From assembly GCA_023229605.1 (NCBI GenBank), contig JALNYY010000044.1, positions 17,750 to 28,077 on the forward strand: 10,328 nucleotides of DNA. Direction: 5' to 3'. The notes under the pieces are model-generated. The model made no database searches and was not told the origin of the DNA. It saw nothing but the letters and a program-made list of their open reading frames with translations. Positions within the stretch are counted from its first letter, which is position 1; every line of letters starts with the position of its first letter. The translations under genes were made by a program, and so were the position numbers. Below, piece by piece: positions 1-6,269 of the stretch. The DNA is from Methylobacter sp. (GTDB lineage Bacteria; Pseudomonadota; Gammaproteobacteria; Methylococcales; Methylomonadaceae).

Positions 1-195
1 CGATCAAAGCCGCCGCTAATTCGCGGGATGTCCCCTACCAGTCACTTATAAAAGTATGGTTGCAGGAAAAGTTGCATAGCCAGTGATATAGTGAGACCGC
101 CGCTTTCAACCGGAAATGGTCATTGGCGAGCCGTTTTTAATCTTCCGGGCGATTGCTGGCCGATGGCGATGAAACTCGGTTATTTCAAAATATCT

Positions 196-222
196 GCTGG
201 GTTACGCTTTGCTCTACCCGGC
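196..222. repeat. Short GC-rich hairpin in the leading spacer
   Basis: Arms GCTGGGT (196-202) and ACCCGGC (216-222) pair over 7 bp with one G-T wobble around a 13-nt loop. Hairpins built on a GGGTTACGCT core are common intergenic repeats in proteobacteria, but that is recollection. The rest of 1-283 shows no convincing gene, and I see no good terminator for the minus-strand TPR gene that ends at 284. Confidence 0.3.
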
Positions 223-283
223 CCTTCAATATCTTCCTGTTGTGGAAAAGGCAACTTGGCAGTAAATCCTCAGCCCGAGTGTT

Positions 284-2446
284 TTACGCGAACAAAGGCG
301 CGGGCAAAGCTTGATAGCGATCCAGCAAGTCCTTGAGCCATTCGCTGCCAGTCGCTAACGCTGTATCGGTGGGGGCATTCAAGGCCTCCCAGCGTTTATT
401 CAAGTAGGTTAGCCACGCTCGGTTGTCTTGCGCGGATGCGCGAGCTTCGGCGTCAAGCCAAGCTTGCACAGCCTGTTTAGCGTGATCGCGCTCACTGGAC
501 GAAGTGGATTGTAAGCTCTGCAAATAACGCCACAGCCGCGTTTCCAGCGGAAATTCTTGCCGGGTGGCGGCGTCGTAAAGGTCAAGCACATCGGCATCCC
601 ATTGCCGCCGCGCCACGGCCTGCCGCAAGGCTTGCGGCAGAGGCAACACCCGGTCGGCCAAGGCCGCATCTTCGCTGTAGAGGGCTAACGAATCCCCGGA
701 GGCCGATAGGCTTGACCAAGCGTTAATCGATTCGGCAAAGGCGCGCCAAGCCGAGTCGGTTTCCGCTGGAGCGGTGTTAGTGTCGGCGGCTTGTTCGTCG
801 TCTTCGAAGGCCGACAGTTTACCGTGCGCCGCCAATTGTTGACGTTGCAGCAGTCTGCTCAGATAGCTTTCGGCATTCACTTGCCCTTTGTTGCGAGTCA
901 CAAACCGCTGCAAATGGTCGATGGCTGTTTGCAAATCGCCCGGTTCATTGCGCCGGGCATAGGCTGTAGCCAGCAGCACTGCGCAGGATTCATCATCTGG
1001 GTCAATTTGCAAACCCCGTTGAGCATGGGCCAGCGCCTGTGTCCAGTCCTTGCGGCGAATCGCCAACTGGGCCAAGGTGGAATGGGCATGCACATTGTCG
1101 GGGTCGAGCTGTAACACTTGCTGCAACAGGCGCTGGGCTTGGGCTTGATCGTCGGGGGTATTGGATGCGGCCAGCAAACGCGCCAGTTCCACACGGCAGG
1201 GAAGGTGGTCTGGAAAGCGCCGCGTCATCTCCCACAACACCCATTGCGCCCGTTGCGGCTGCCCGGCTTGGCGCAAGGCCAGCTCCCACAGCATCCATCG
1301 TCTGGGGTCATCGGCATCCATGCGCAAGGCCAAGTGTATCCACTGGAACAGGCGGGTTTGGACTTCCGGGTCGCGCAGCTCGTATTTCTTGCACAGCGCT
1401 CGGGCGCATTTGTCCAAGGCAGGCAAGAAGGAAGAAGCATCGCCCGACTTGTGCAAGTAGTCTTCGTGGGTGCTGAGCAGCGGGCGGATGACTTTCCAGG
1501 CTTGATCCAAGCTACGGGATTGACGCATATCGCGGACAGCTTGGTCGGCCACATCGGCCAAGGGCGGCGGCTTGAGCTTGTAGCTGTTGCTGGGGATTGC
1601 GGCGGCGTAACGCTGCCCGGATTGACCGAGCCCCACCAAGGCCAGCACCGATGCGGTCTTGTCGCCGCCCAGCGGGGTGAGCAAGGCGTCCAGGAATGCC
1701 CGATAGTGCGCAATATCCATACTGAGGTTACGCGCCATGACGCCGCGCAAAGCTTGCGCCAGTTCTTCCTGGGCCGGTGCGCCCCAGCCTTTGCGGCGTT
1801 GGTAGCGGTTAATCAGCGCTTGCACTTGCAGCCGCAGGTTGCGTAGGCTGTCGTCTTCCGACAAGGGCAGCTTGGCTAAGGCCAGCAAACCTAAGTTAAG
1901 GTAACGCGCGGAGCGGGTGCGGCCTGCTTCAACCACAAAGGATTGCCAGAAGAATTGCAGTGAGTCGTCGGTCTGGCGGGAAGCCAGCAGCTGCCAGTAG
2001 TCGTACTCCGGGTCTCGGTAAGCGGTGAGGGTGAGCGAACCCAACCATTGGAGCCATTGGGCGCGGTCGGCTTGTAACACGGCGCGGGTTTGCGGCAGTG
2101 CAAAGTACAGCGGCCATTGCAGGGCTTCGCAGACTTGAGCGGCGTAAGCACCGAGTTTTCTTGCCGGAGGCTGGGGAGCTTCGCGTTGCGCCGACAGCCA
2201 CGCCGACAAGCCAACATCCAAATAGCCCGGCAAATCGGCGCTTGCCTCGGTTTCAACCGGGGTGGAAAGCGGTTCACCCAGCAGTACGCGCGACACGTTG
2301 CGGCTGTTAAGCGGCAACACCGCCAGCAAAAATTCGTGCGGCGTTACGCGCTCGAAAGGCCCGATGTCCGCCGCGCCGCGCAGCAAGTCCGCCACCGCCT
2401 GCCGGGGCGCTTGGCGCAATTCGTCGGCCCATTGCCGCCAACTCAT
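284..2446 (-). CDS. TPR-repeat protein of unknown function, second gene of a two-gene unit
   Basis: A 720-residue protein that I cannot assign to a named family. Four helical repeats of tetratricopeptide type are readable at about residues 384-413, 416-450, 451-484 and 486-517, with typical endings such as LQLDPDN and LQIDPDD. TPRs generally mediate protein-protein binding. The N-terminal 380 residues are helix- and Trp-rich without a motif I know, and the C-terminal 200 residues begin with an acidic, Ala/Thr-rich linker (about 545-565). I see no signal peptide or membrane segment, so it is probably cytoplasmic. The ATG overlaps the TGA of the upstream gene by 4 bp, and GAGG lies 7 nt before it (2454-2457), which fixes the start and implies translational coupling. 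Base composition is GC-rich, unlike the rlmN-like gene nearby. The TPR assignment is firm and the function is open. Confidence 0.85.
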   Translation of the reverse strand: MSWRQWADELRQAPRQAVADLLRGAADIGPFERVTPHEFLLAVLPLNSRNVSRVLLGEPLSTPVETEASADLPGYLDVGLSAWLSAQREAPQPPARKLGAYAAQVCEALQWPLYFALPQTRAVLQADRAQWLQWLGSLTLTAYRDPEYDYWQLLASRQTDDSLQFFWQSFVVEAGRTRSARYLNLGLLALAKLPLSEDDSLRNLRLQVQALINRYQRRKGWGAPAQEELAQALRGVMARNLSMDIAHYRAFLDALLTPLGGDKTASVLALVGLGQSGQRYAAAIPSNSYKLKPPPLADVADQAVRDMRQSRSLDQAWKVIRPLLSTHEDYLHKSGDASSFLPALDKCARALCKKYELRDPEVQTRLFQWIHLALRMDADDPRRWMLWELALRQAGQPQRAQWVLWEMTRRFPDHLPCRVELARLLAASNTPDDQAQAQRLLQQVLQLDPDNVHAHSTLAQLAIRRKDWTQALAHAQRGLQIDPDDESCAVLLATAYARRNEPGDLQTAIDHLQRFVTRNKGQVNAESYLSRLLQRQQLAAHGKLSAFEDDEQAADTNTAPAETDSAWRAFAESINAWSSLSASGDSLALYSEDAALADRVLPLPQALRQAVARRQWDADVLDLYDAATRQEFPLETRLWRYLQSLQSTSSSERDHAKQAVQAWLDAEARASAQDNRAWLTYLNKRWEALNAPTDTALATGSEWLKDLLDRYQALPAPLFA

Positions 2447-3441
2447 GCCAGCACCTCGCCAAAGCCGCCGCAGCCGGGCAATCGTTGCAGCCCTTGTATA
2501 TGGCGGTTGCGGGCGGCAAGAACCGCTTGATCTTCTTCAAGCGCATGGCCACGGGTAATAAAACCCAGAGCCTTGATGTGTTTGGCCTGGTAGTCGATTG
2601 GGAAAGTCAGCAGTTCCGGGGTAAAAGAGTCAGGAATCCCGGCGCTCGCCAAATCCAGCGTGTAGCCGTAACTTTCACCGCCGGGCAGCAGCGGCGCGGG
2701 GATAAAGGCGGGGGACATTTCCGCGTCCAGCACCGTGGGACGGCTAAAGCTGGCAACAGACCCTTTTTTGGCGGCGATTGCCCGTGCTTGGCGCACCTCG
2801 TCCACGGTGTAGCACATCAAAGCGACCGGAAGCGGCTTGCCCGCCGTGCTGGGCCAATGGGTCAATCCCAAGCCGTCGCGCAGGATATGAGGCCAGTCGG
2901 TCTTGAGCAATGCTTTCAAATCGCCGCCAAAATTGTTGAGAAAGGTAGCGAATAATGGGCGGGCCTGGATGCGTTGCGCATTCCATTGCGTCACAAACTC
3001 AGTGCGCAACGCCTCACTGCTGTCGGGCAAGCTGTTTTTTCCTAGGTCTTTTTGTGAGTTGAAGAAGCGCTGCCAAAAGTTGTTGGCGGCTTCAGACACC
3101 AACGGATGGTCGAACAAATGCCCGATAGATTCCAGGCGCAACAGATAAGTGTTGTCCAACTGCTCATTCAAATGCGCCTGGGCATTGGCGGGCATAAAGC
3201 ATTCCGAGCTTCTCGGTAAGTCATTGGGAACATGGACGTATGAGCCCAAATAACCTTTGTGCTCCGCCTTCCAGTCTTTGTGCGTGTCTACATCGCCGAC
3301 ATAAGCGTTGTAGTCCGCGGCGCGTTGATCCGTGACCGCATGTTCCCAGCGAAAGTTGGCCGCCGCGCAACGGATAGCCTCGCCTGCCGGGGACGCGATA
3401 GCGTCTGAAGCAAGCTGGTAAAGGGGTTGGCTAAGGTTCAT
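2443..3441 (-). CDS. Hypothetical protein, first gene of a unit with the TPR protein
   Basis: A 332-residue protein that I do not recognise. It has no signal peptide, no hydrophobic membrane stretch and no catalytic motif I can name. Residues 90-180 are rich in aromatic and charged helix-like segments (for example the NNFWQRFF stretch near 120). Residues 200-265 look like a compact alpha/beta core with a hydrophobic strand (PVALMCYTV), then a Pro/Gly-rich stretch ending in GGESYGYTLDL. The tail is Gly/Cys-containing (PGCGGFGEVLA). No ATG, GTG or TTG occurs in frame between 3441 and the upstream stop at 3499-3501, so the start is the only conventional one. It has no recognisable Shine-Dalgarno, since the preceding 20 nt are pyrimidine-rich. 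Its TGA overlaps the ATG of the TPR gene, so the two are almost certainly co-expressed and may act as one complex. Confidence 0.8.
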   Translation of the reverse strand: MNLSQPLYQLASDAIASPAGEAIRCAAANFRWEHAVTDQRAADYNAYVGDVDTHKDWKAEHKGYLGSYVHVPNDLPRSSECFMPANAQAHLNEQLDNTYLLRLESIGHLFDHPLVSEAANNFWQRFFNSQKDLGKNSLPDSSEALRTEFVTQWNAQRIQARPLFATFLNNFGGDLKALLKTDWPHILRDGLGLTHWPSTAGKPLPVALMCYTVDEVRQARAIAAKKGSVASFSRPTVLDAEMSPAFIPAPLLPGGESYGYTLDLASAGIPDSFTPELLTFPIDYQAKHIKALGFITRGHALEEDQAVLAARNRHIQGLQRLPGCGGFGEVLA

Positions 3442-3773
3442 AAGGGCAAGAAAAGAGGTGCAACTTGTGCGTCCTACAAGTGATTGAATATCTTTGAGTC
3501 AAAATACCACTAAACGTGTTTCGCTACAATAAGTTTGAGCCCTGTAGAATCGCCCCTTTCTGAATATATCCCAAATGCGTCGATAATTGGATGCGGATTA
3601 GGACTAAATTGCTGTCGTTCAGTCAGGTGGGGTGATTGGCAGCAATGGAGCGGTAGTATGAAAATCACCGGCTTATCCGGTGATTTATCGGTTAAATTTC
3701 AGGTTTTATGTATTTTTTTCATGAAAACATATTGTTGACTTGGTCCGGCCCTATTCACTGGCACTTGATAGCT
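3442..3773. other. Intergenic region between two minus-strand units
   Basis: This 332-bp stretch has no gene I can support. A 67-codon open frame on plus (3535-3738) has no ribosome binding site and no recognisable product. The stretch holds the upstream sequence of the two-gene unit, where I find no clean sigma70 promoter, and a perfect 10-bp hairpin near the end of the rlmN-like gene, listed separately. Composition changes here from GC-rich on the left to AT-rich on the right. Confidence 0.5.
3662..3686 (-). terminator. Probable terminator of the rlmN-like gene
   Basis: AAATCACCGG (3662-3671) and CCGGTGATTT (3677-3686) form a perfect 10-bp stem with a 5-nt loop. Read on the minus strand the stem ends in a run of four T, about 90 nt past the stop of the rlmN-like gene. 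The U-tract is short, so termination may be partial. On plus it would also end in TTT, but there is no plus gene upstream to serve. Confidence 0.5.
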
Positions 3774-4808
3774 CTAATTTTTAGAATTGAGTTGTCCACA
3801 TGCTGCTAATACATCATCGCCTTTAGCACTTCTTATTAAAGTCGGGATTTTAAAAGTATCTAAAACTTCTTTAAACTTTTCAATTTTATCCAAATCCGGG
3901 CGATTGTAATGTGATCCTGGGAATGAGTTAAAAGGAATTAAGTTTATATAAGCACTTTTACCAGCCAGTATCGTTCCCAATTTATTAGCATCATCTGGAG
4001 TATCATTAAAATCTTTTATCAGAATATATTCATAAGTAATAAATTGCTTTTTATTTAAAGGTATCTTGTCAATAGTTGCCAGCACTTCATCTAGCGGATA
4101 TTTCATATTAATGGGAATAAGTTCATTCCTCTTTTCTTTAAAGGGTGAATGAAGAGATAACGCAAGGTTCACTCCAGGAATTTCCTGGCTCCATCTTTTA
4201 AGTCCGGGAATATAACCAGCCGTTGAAATAGTAATTTTTTGAACACCAATTGAAGTTCCGTGTTTTGATAAAAATATTTCACACGCTTTTTTGACGGCAT
4301 CGAAGTTATGTAAAGGTTCGCCTTGTCCCATAAAAACAATATTTAAAATTCTCTCTTCTCCAGGCCTGTTTTCCGCTAACCAACGCCAGGCCTGTAGAAA
4401 CTGACCAATAATTTCACTGGTAGTCAGATTTCTTTTAAGCCCTTGTTTTCCGGTAAAACAAAATGAACAATTCATTGCGCAGCCAACCTGCGATGAAAGG
4501 CAAATAGAATATTTGTTATGAAACGGAATAAGGACGGTTTCGATTTTATGATGGTCTTTAAGCTTGAAAAGAAATTTTACTGTGCGATCTTTTGACTCAT
4601 GAACCGTATCGATTCCGGGTAAAGAAAAGTCGAAATTATTTTGAAAAAAGGCTGATGAACTTTTGGCGATTTTATCAAGGCATTGAGTATTTTCTTTTTT
4701 CTTATAATGCCAATTAAAAAGAACTGATGCCGCTGAGTGTTTTAAATTATTCTGATTTATAACTGTTTCTAAATCGGAATAATTTAGGTCATAAAAGGAT
4801 TGTTTCAG
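3774..4808 (-). CDS. rlmN: RlmN-type radical SAM RNA adenine-C2 methyltransferase with a probable CTG start
   Basis: RlmN methylates C2 of A2503 in 23S rRNA and of A37 in some tRNAs, using two SAM molecules and a [4Fe-4S] cluster. Counting the CTG as residue 1 gives 344 residues, close to family size. The cluster motif CX3CX2C is Cys110, Cys114 and Cys117 (SSQVGCAMNCSFC). The SAM-binding GQGEPL motif follows, then ISTAGYIPGL, LSLHSPFKEKRNELIPIN and NLIPFNSFPGS. The C-terminal KGDDVLAACGQL holds the methyl-carrying Cys337. The N-terminus reads like RlmN (YDLNYSDLE, then FNWHYKKK). The first in-frame ATG (4473-4475) is codon 112, inside the cysteine motif, so it cannot be the real start. The frame is open to a stop at 4836-4838 with no ATG, GTG or TTG in the leader region. 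A CTG at 4806-4808 sits 6 nt after AGGAGA (4815-4820). The gene is AT-rich and stands alone, so a second, acquired copy is plausible. A Cfr-type enzyme is less likely given the RlmN-like tail. Confidence 0.88.
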   Translation of the reverse strand: MKQSFYDLNYSDLETVINQNNLKHSAASVLFNWHYKKKENTQCLDKIAKSSSAFFQNNFDFSLPGIDTVHESKDRTVKFLFKLKDHHKIETVLIPFHNKYSICLSSQVGCAMNCSFCFTGKQGLKRNLTTSEIIGQFLQAWRWLAENRPGEERILNIVFMGQGEPLHNFDAVKKACEIFLSKHGTSIGVQKITISTAGYIPGLKRWSQEIPGVNLALSLHSPFKEKRNELIPINMKYPLDEVLATIDKIPLNKKQFITYEYILIKDFNDTPDDANKLGTILAGKSAYINLIPFNSFPGSHYNRPDLDKIEKFKEVLDTFKIPTLIRSAKGDDVLAACGQLNSKN

Positions 4809-4814
4809 AAAATG

Positions 4815-4820
4815 TCTCCT
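4815..4820 (-). promoter_or_regulatory. Shine-Dalgarno that points to a CTG start
   Basis: AGGAGA on the minus strand lies 6 nt upstream of CTG at 4806-4808. No ATG, GTG or TTG lies at a workable distance in the rlmN frame. This spacing, together with the RlmN-like residues that begin right after it, is the main evidence for the non-canonical start. Confidence 0.7.
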
Positions 4821-4832
4821 GGTAATATCAAT

Positions 4833-4841
4833 ATTTTACCA
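4833..4841 (-). promoter_or_regulatory. Candidate extended -10 promoter of the rlmN-like gene
   Basis: On minus this reads TGGTAAAAT, matching the extended -10 form TG-N-TATAAT with one mismatch. No good -35 is present, as is typical of this promoter class. It would give a leader of roughly 18-20 nt that still contains the AGGAGA site. Confidence 0.35.
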
Positions 4842-4941
4842 ATACCAAATGGTTTGAAATATTGGATTTGATGTAGCAATTGTATTGAACCTGTTTATAA
4901 GGTTTTATTTTTTTCATGTACAGAGGATAATATTTTTATCA

Positions 4942-4949
4942 TATATAGG
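4942..4949 (+). repeat. Target-site duplication, left copy
   Basis: TATATAGG directly abuts the left terminal inverted repeat and recurs as TATATAGG immediately after the right one (5119-5126). Identical 8-bp flanks are the footprint of a transposition event. Confidence 0.75.
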
Positions 4950-4979
4950 GGCTACCAACTTAAGCCGAGACAGTCTAAG

Positions 4980-5048
4980 GTTAAGCCGTTCGTGGTGAGC
5001 CCTTCGGCTACGCTCAGGAGAGCCTTGTCGAACCATGACCGGCTTAAC
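4980..5048. repeat. Internal hairpin A of the mobile element
   Basis: GTTAAGCCG (4980-4988) pairs perfectly with CGGCTTAAC (5040-5048), and pairing continues imperfectly inwards (TTCGTGGT against AACCATGA). Its right arm overlaps the left arm of hairpin B, so the two structures exclude each other. Confidence 0.65.
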
Positions 5049-5087
5049 CGTCCACCCTTCGACAAGCTCAGGGCGAACGGTTAAGCC
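5041..5087. repeat. Internal hairpin B of the mobile element
   Basis: GGCTTAACCG (5041-5050) and CGGTTAAGCC (5078-5087) form a perfect 10-bp stem, with CCCT/AGGG (5055-5058/5070-5073) pairing further inside. It shares 5041-5048 with hairpin A. Confidence 0.65.
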
Positions 5088-5118
5088 TTGACACGTGTTC
5101 CAGCTTAAGTTGGTAGCC

Positions 5119-5126
5119 TATATAGG
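5119..5126 (+). repeat. Target-site duplication, right copy
   Basis: This is the TATATAGG copy that directly follows the right terminal inverted repeat and matches 4942-4949. Confidence 0.75.
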
Positions 5127-5337
5127 CATCCGGACTTTCGTCTATCCTCCGAAAGTAAAGGTTTTCGCCCAAGCTTTACCGTACTTCATTCTGCTATTAT
5201 TCATCGCCATAAAGCTGCCAGTCACTACAGGCAGTTTATGGACGAACTGAGACCGCCAGTGTCAGGTTCAATCCAAGCAAATGTTTTGAAACTGTCAGAT
5301 CAAGTTCAGCGCTTTACAAATGATTTCTCTCTACGGT
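5127..5337. other. Spacer between the mobile element and the marR gene
   Basis: No gene is supported here. CTGCC/GGCAG pairing around 5214-5236 gives only a weak 5-bp hairpin, which on minus is followed by CTTTAT and might end the marR transcript inefficiently. The text around 5205-5260 resembles degenerate intergenic repeat sequence that I associate with proteobacterial genomes, but I cannot name it. Confidence 0.3.
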
Positions 5338-5814
5338 CTACTCATCGGTTTCATCGGCAGGCGTTCCGCTTCCGCTGCTACGCAATGCGGTTACAGTATC
5401 GTGTAACCGCCGCAGGGTGTCGCCAAGGTTGACTATATCCTCCGGGGAATAATCATCAAATATCCGGTTAATGAATACCAAATGCTCGGGAAAAGTACGT
5501 TTGTACACATCCTCACCCGCCGCTGTCAGCTGCACAATCTGACTGCGGCCGTCCGTGTCTGAAGCTACCCGTTGCACCAGTCCTTTATCTTCCAGACGGC
5601 TGATTACGCCGGTTAAGGTTCCTTTGGTAATTAATGTTTTCTCACCCAGTTTTTTGAAGGTCATACCGGGCGTATCGCCTAAGGTGATGATGATGTCGTA
5701 TTGCGGCAGCGTCAGATCCAGCGTGTGAACATGGCTCGCTGCGTAGGCTAAAAACGCTTGATGTGTTCTTAATAGTTCACGCAGCACCGTTGGGAATGTT
5801 GAAGTGGAAGTCAT
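5338..5814 (-). CDS. MarR-family transcriptional regulator
   Basis: A 158-residue winged-helix DNA-binding protein; MarR proteins act as dimers that usually repress neighbouring genes and release DNA on ligand binding or oxidation. The winged helix spans about residues 34-106. LTLPQYDIIITLGDTPGM begins the domain, a recognition-helix region (ITKGTLTGVISRLEDKGLV) lies at about 62-80, and the wing DTDGRSQIVQLT follows at about 86-97. Terminal helices (about 8-30 and 107-145) would form the dimer interface. There are no cysteines, so an OhrR-type thiol switch is unlikely. The start follows an A/T-only stretch without a Shine-Dalgarno; no better start lies nearby. A promoter with a palindrome between its hexamers lies just upstream, consistent with autorepression. 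The divergent secreted-protein gene at 6270 is the obvious candidate target. The ligand cannot be read from the sequence. Confidence 0.9.
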   Translation of the reverse strand: MTSTSTFPTVLRELLRTHQAFLAYAASHVHTLDLTLPQYDIIITLGDTPGMTFKKLGEKTLITKGTLTGVISRLEDKGLVQRVASDTDGRSQIVQLTAAGEDVYKRTFPEHLVFINRIFDDYSPEDIVNLGDTLRRLHDTVTALRSSGSGTPADETDE

Positions 5815-5846
5815 TTTTTTAATTTAATTGTTTTAATTAGTACCAA

Positions 5847-5875
5847 AGAATAGCCTTAACCAGGGTTAACCTCAA
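5847..5875 (-). promoter_or_regulatory. Candidate marR promoter with an embedded operator
   Basis: On minus, TTGAGG (5870-5875) and TATTCT (5847-5852) are separated by exactly 17 bp, each matching four of six consensus bases. The spacer contains the palindrome TTAACC-AG-GGTTAA (5856-5869). A repressor there would block RNA polymerase directly. Confidence 0.4.
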
Positions 5876-5945
5876 GATTTTTAATGTAATGATGTATTAA
5901 AGATTATCAGGGGGCGTTATTTGAAATTTCTTTAAAAAACGGCCG

Positions 5946-5998
5946 GAAGCCAATCAGCGGTGATCATTTTCGGCAAGACCTGCGCTCTACTTGGCTTC
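5946..5998. repeat. Nested hairpin in the divergent spacer
   Basis: GAAGCCAA (5946-5953) and TTGGCTTC (5991-5998) form a perfect 8-bp outer stem. Inside, AGCG and CGCT can pair, followed by GGT with ACC. The block is richer in GC than its AT-rich surroundings. It could be a structured RNA or leader, or a relic; the sequence does not decide. Confidence 0.4.
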
Positions 5999-6039
5999 AA
6001 CAAAACGGAGTCGCCGCCTAATCAATCTTGCGAATAGAA

Positions 6040-6053
6040 CAATTAATTAATTG
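6040..6053. promoter_or_regulatory. 14-bp AT-rich palindrome, possible operator
   Basis: CAATTAATTAATTG is a perfect palindrome. AT-rich palindromes of about this size are typical MarR-family sites, but low-complexity AT sequence forms such palindromes easily. Confidence 0.3.
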
Positions 6054-6118
6054 ATAAATAACAGTTAATAAGCTGTTGATGGGCGGCAGCTATGGCAGCA
6101 AAAGTAGGCCTCATGGAA

Positions 6119-6163
6119 ATTTAGTTCTTATTAGAACAAAAATAGTTCTAATAAGAACTAAAT
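6119..6163. promoter_or_regulatory. Double operator-like inverted repeat
   Basis: Arms ATTTAGTTCTTATTAGAAC (6119-6137) and its exact complement (6145-6163) are 19 nt long with a 7-nt spacer. Each arm contains a partial palindrome: GTTCT-TATT-AGAAC (6124-6137) and GTTCT-AATA-AGAAC (6145-6158). Their centres are 21 bp apart, two helical turns, so two dimers would sit on the same DNA face. A TAGAAT hexamer (6168-6173) follows at once, placing the second site over the -35 position of a promoter reading toward the gene at 6270. MarR is the likely binder by position only. Confidence 0.6.
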
Positions 6164-6269
6164 CTGCTAGAATTTATCCATACTTAGTGATTAATGAGTT
6201 TTCCTCCGCAAAAGGCCATTTTAATCATTACGTATCAATATTCTGTTTATCAACTGTGAGGTTTATCCC

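Larger units (their letters stand above)
4950..5118. mobile_element. 169-bp non-autonomous element (MITE-like) with terminal inverted repeats
   Basis: GGCTACCAACTTAAGC (4950-4965) and GCTTAAGTTGGTAGCC (5103-5118) are perfect 16-bp terminal inverted repeats, flanked by identical 8-bp copies of TATATAGG. There is no transposase gene, so it would have to be mobilised in trans. The interior consists of two hairpin-forming blocks of the CTTCGACAAGCTCAGGGCG kind, a repeat widespread in bacterial genomes (from memory). Eight-bp duplications are typical of IS66 and IS1595 family elements, among others; I cannot assign the parent. The intact ends and duplication suggest a fairly recent insertion. It lies between the minus-strand rlmN-like gene and the marR gene and interrupts neither. 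Confidence 0.8.
5815..6269. other. Divergent regulatory spacer between marR and the secreted-protein gene
   Basis: This 455-bp region has no supported gene. Its contents, left to right: the marR promoter with its embedded palindrome; a nested hairpin region (5946-5998); a perfect 14-bp AT palindrome (6040-6053); a 45-bp double palindrome (6119-6163); and a -10-like TAGAAT at 6168-6173 just beyond it. A 65-codon frame at 6076-6273 runs through the palindromes and is rejected as a gene. Confidence 0.6.

Noticed and set aside
91..336. 81-codon plus frame at the window start
   Set aside because: It has no Shine-Dalgarno, its product resembles no known protein, it crosses the end of the minus-strand TPR gene and covers a hairpin repeat.
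1039..1846. Long plus-strand open frames (up to 242 codons) opposite the TPR gene
   Set aside because: They lie antisense to a well-supported coding frame in GC-rich DNA, have no ribosome binding sites and give compositionally odd, unrecognisable products.
3774..4475. A 233-residue RlmN starting at the first ATG
   Set aside because: That start falls within CX3CX2C and would discard a cluster ligand and the N-terminal domain, which is present in frame upstream.
4888..4914. AACCT/AGGTT hairpin followed by a T-rich run on plus
   Set aside because: It looks like a weak plus-strand terminator, but no plus-strand gene ends before it and the 5-bp stem is AT-rich; probably chance in AT-rich DNA.
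5946..5998. Integron attC-like site
   Set aside because: The ends do not fit the RYYYAAC and GTTRRRY core sites, and there is no integrase or cassette arrangement.
6119..6163. Intrinsic terminator
   Set aside because: The stem is almost all A/T without a U-tract, and no gene ends nearby on either strand; the operator interpretation fits better.
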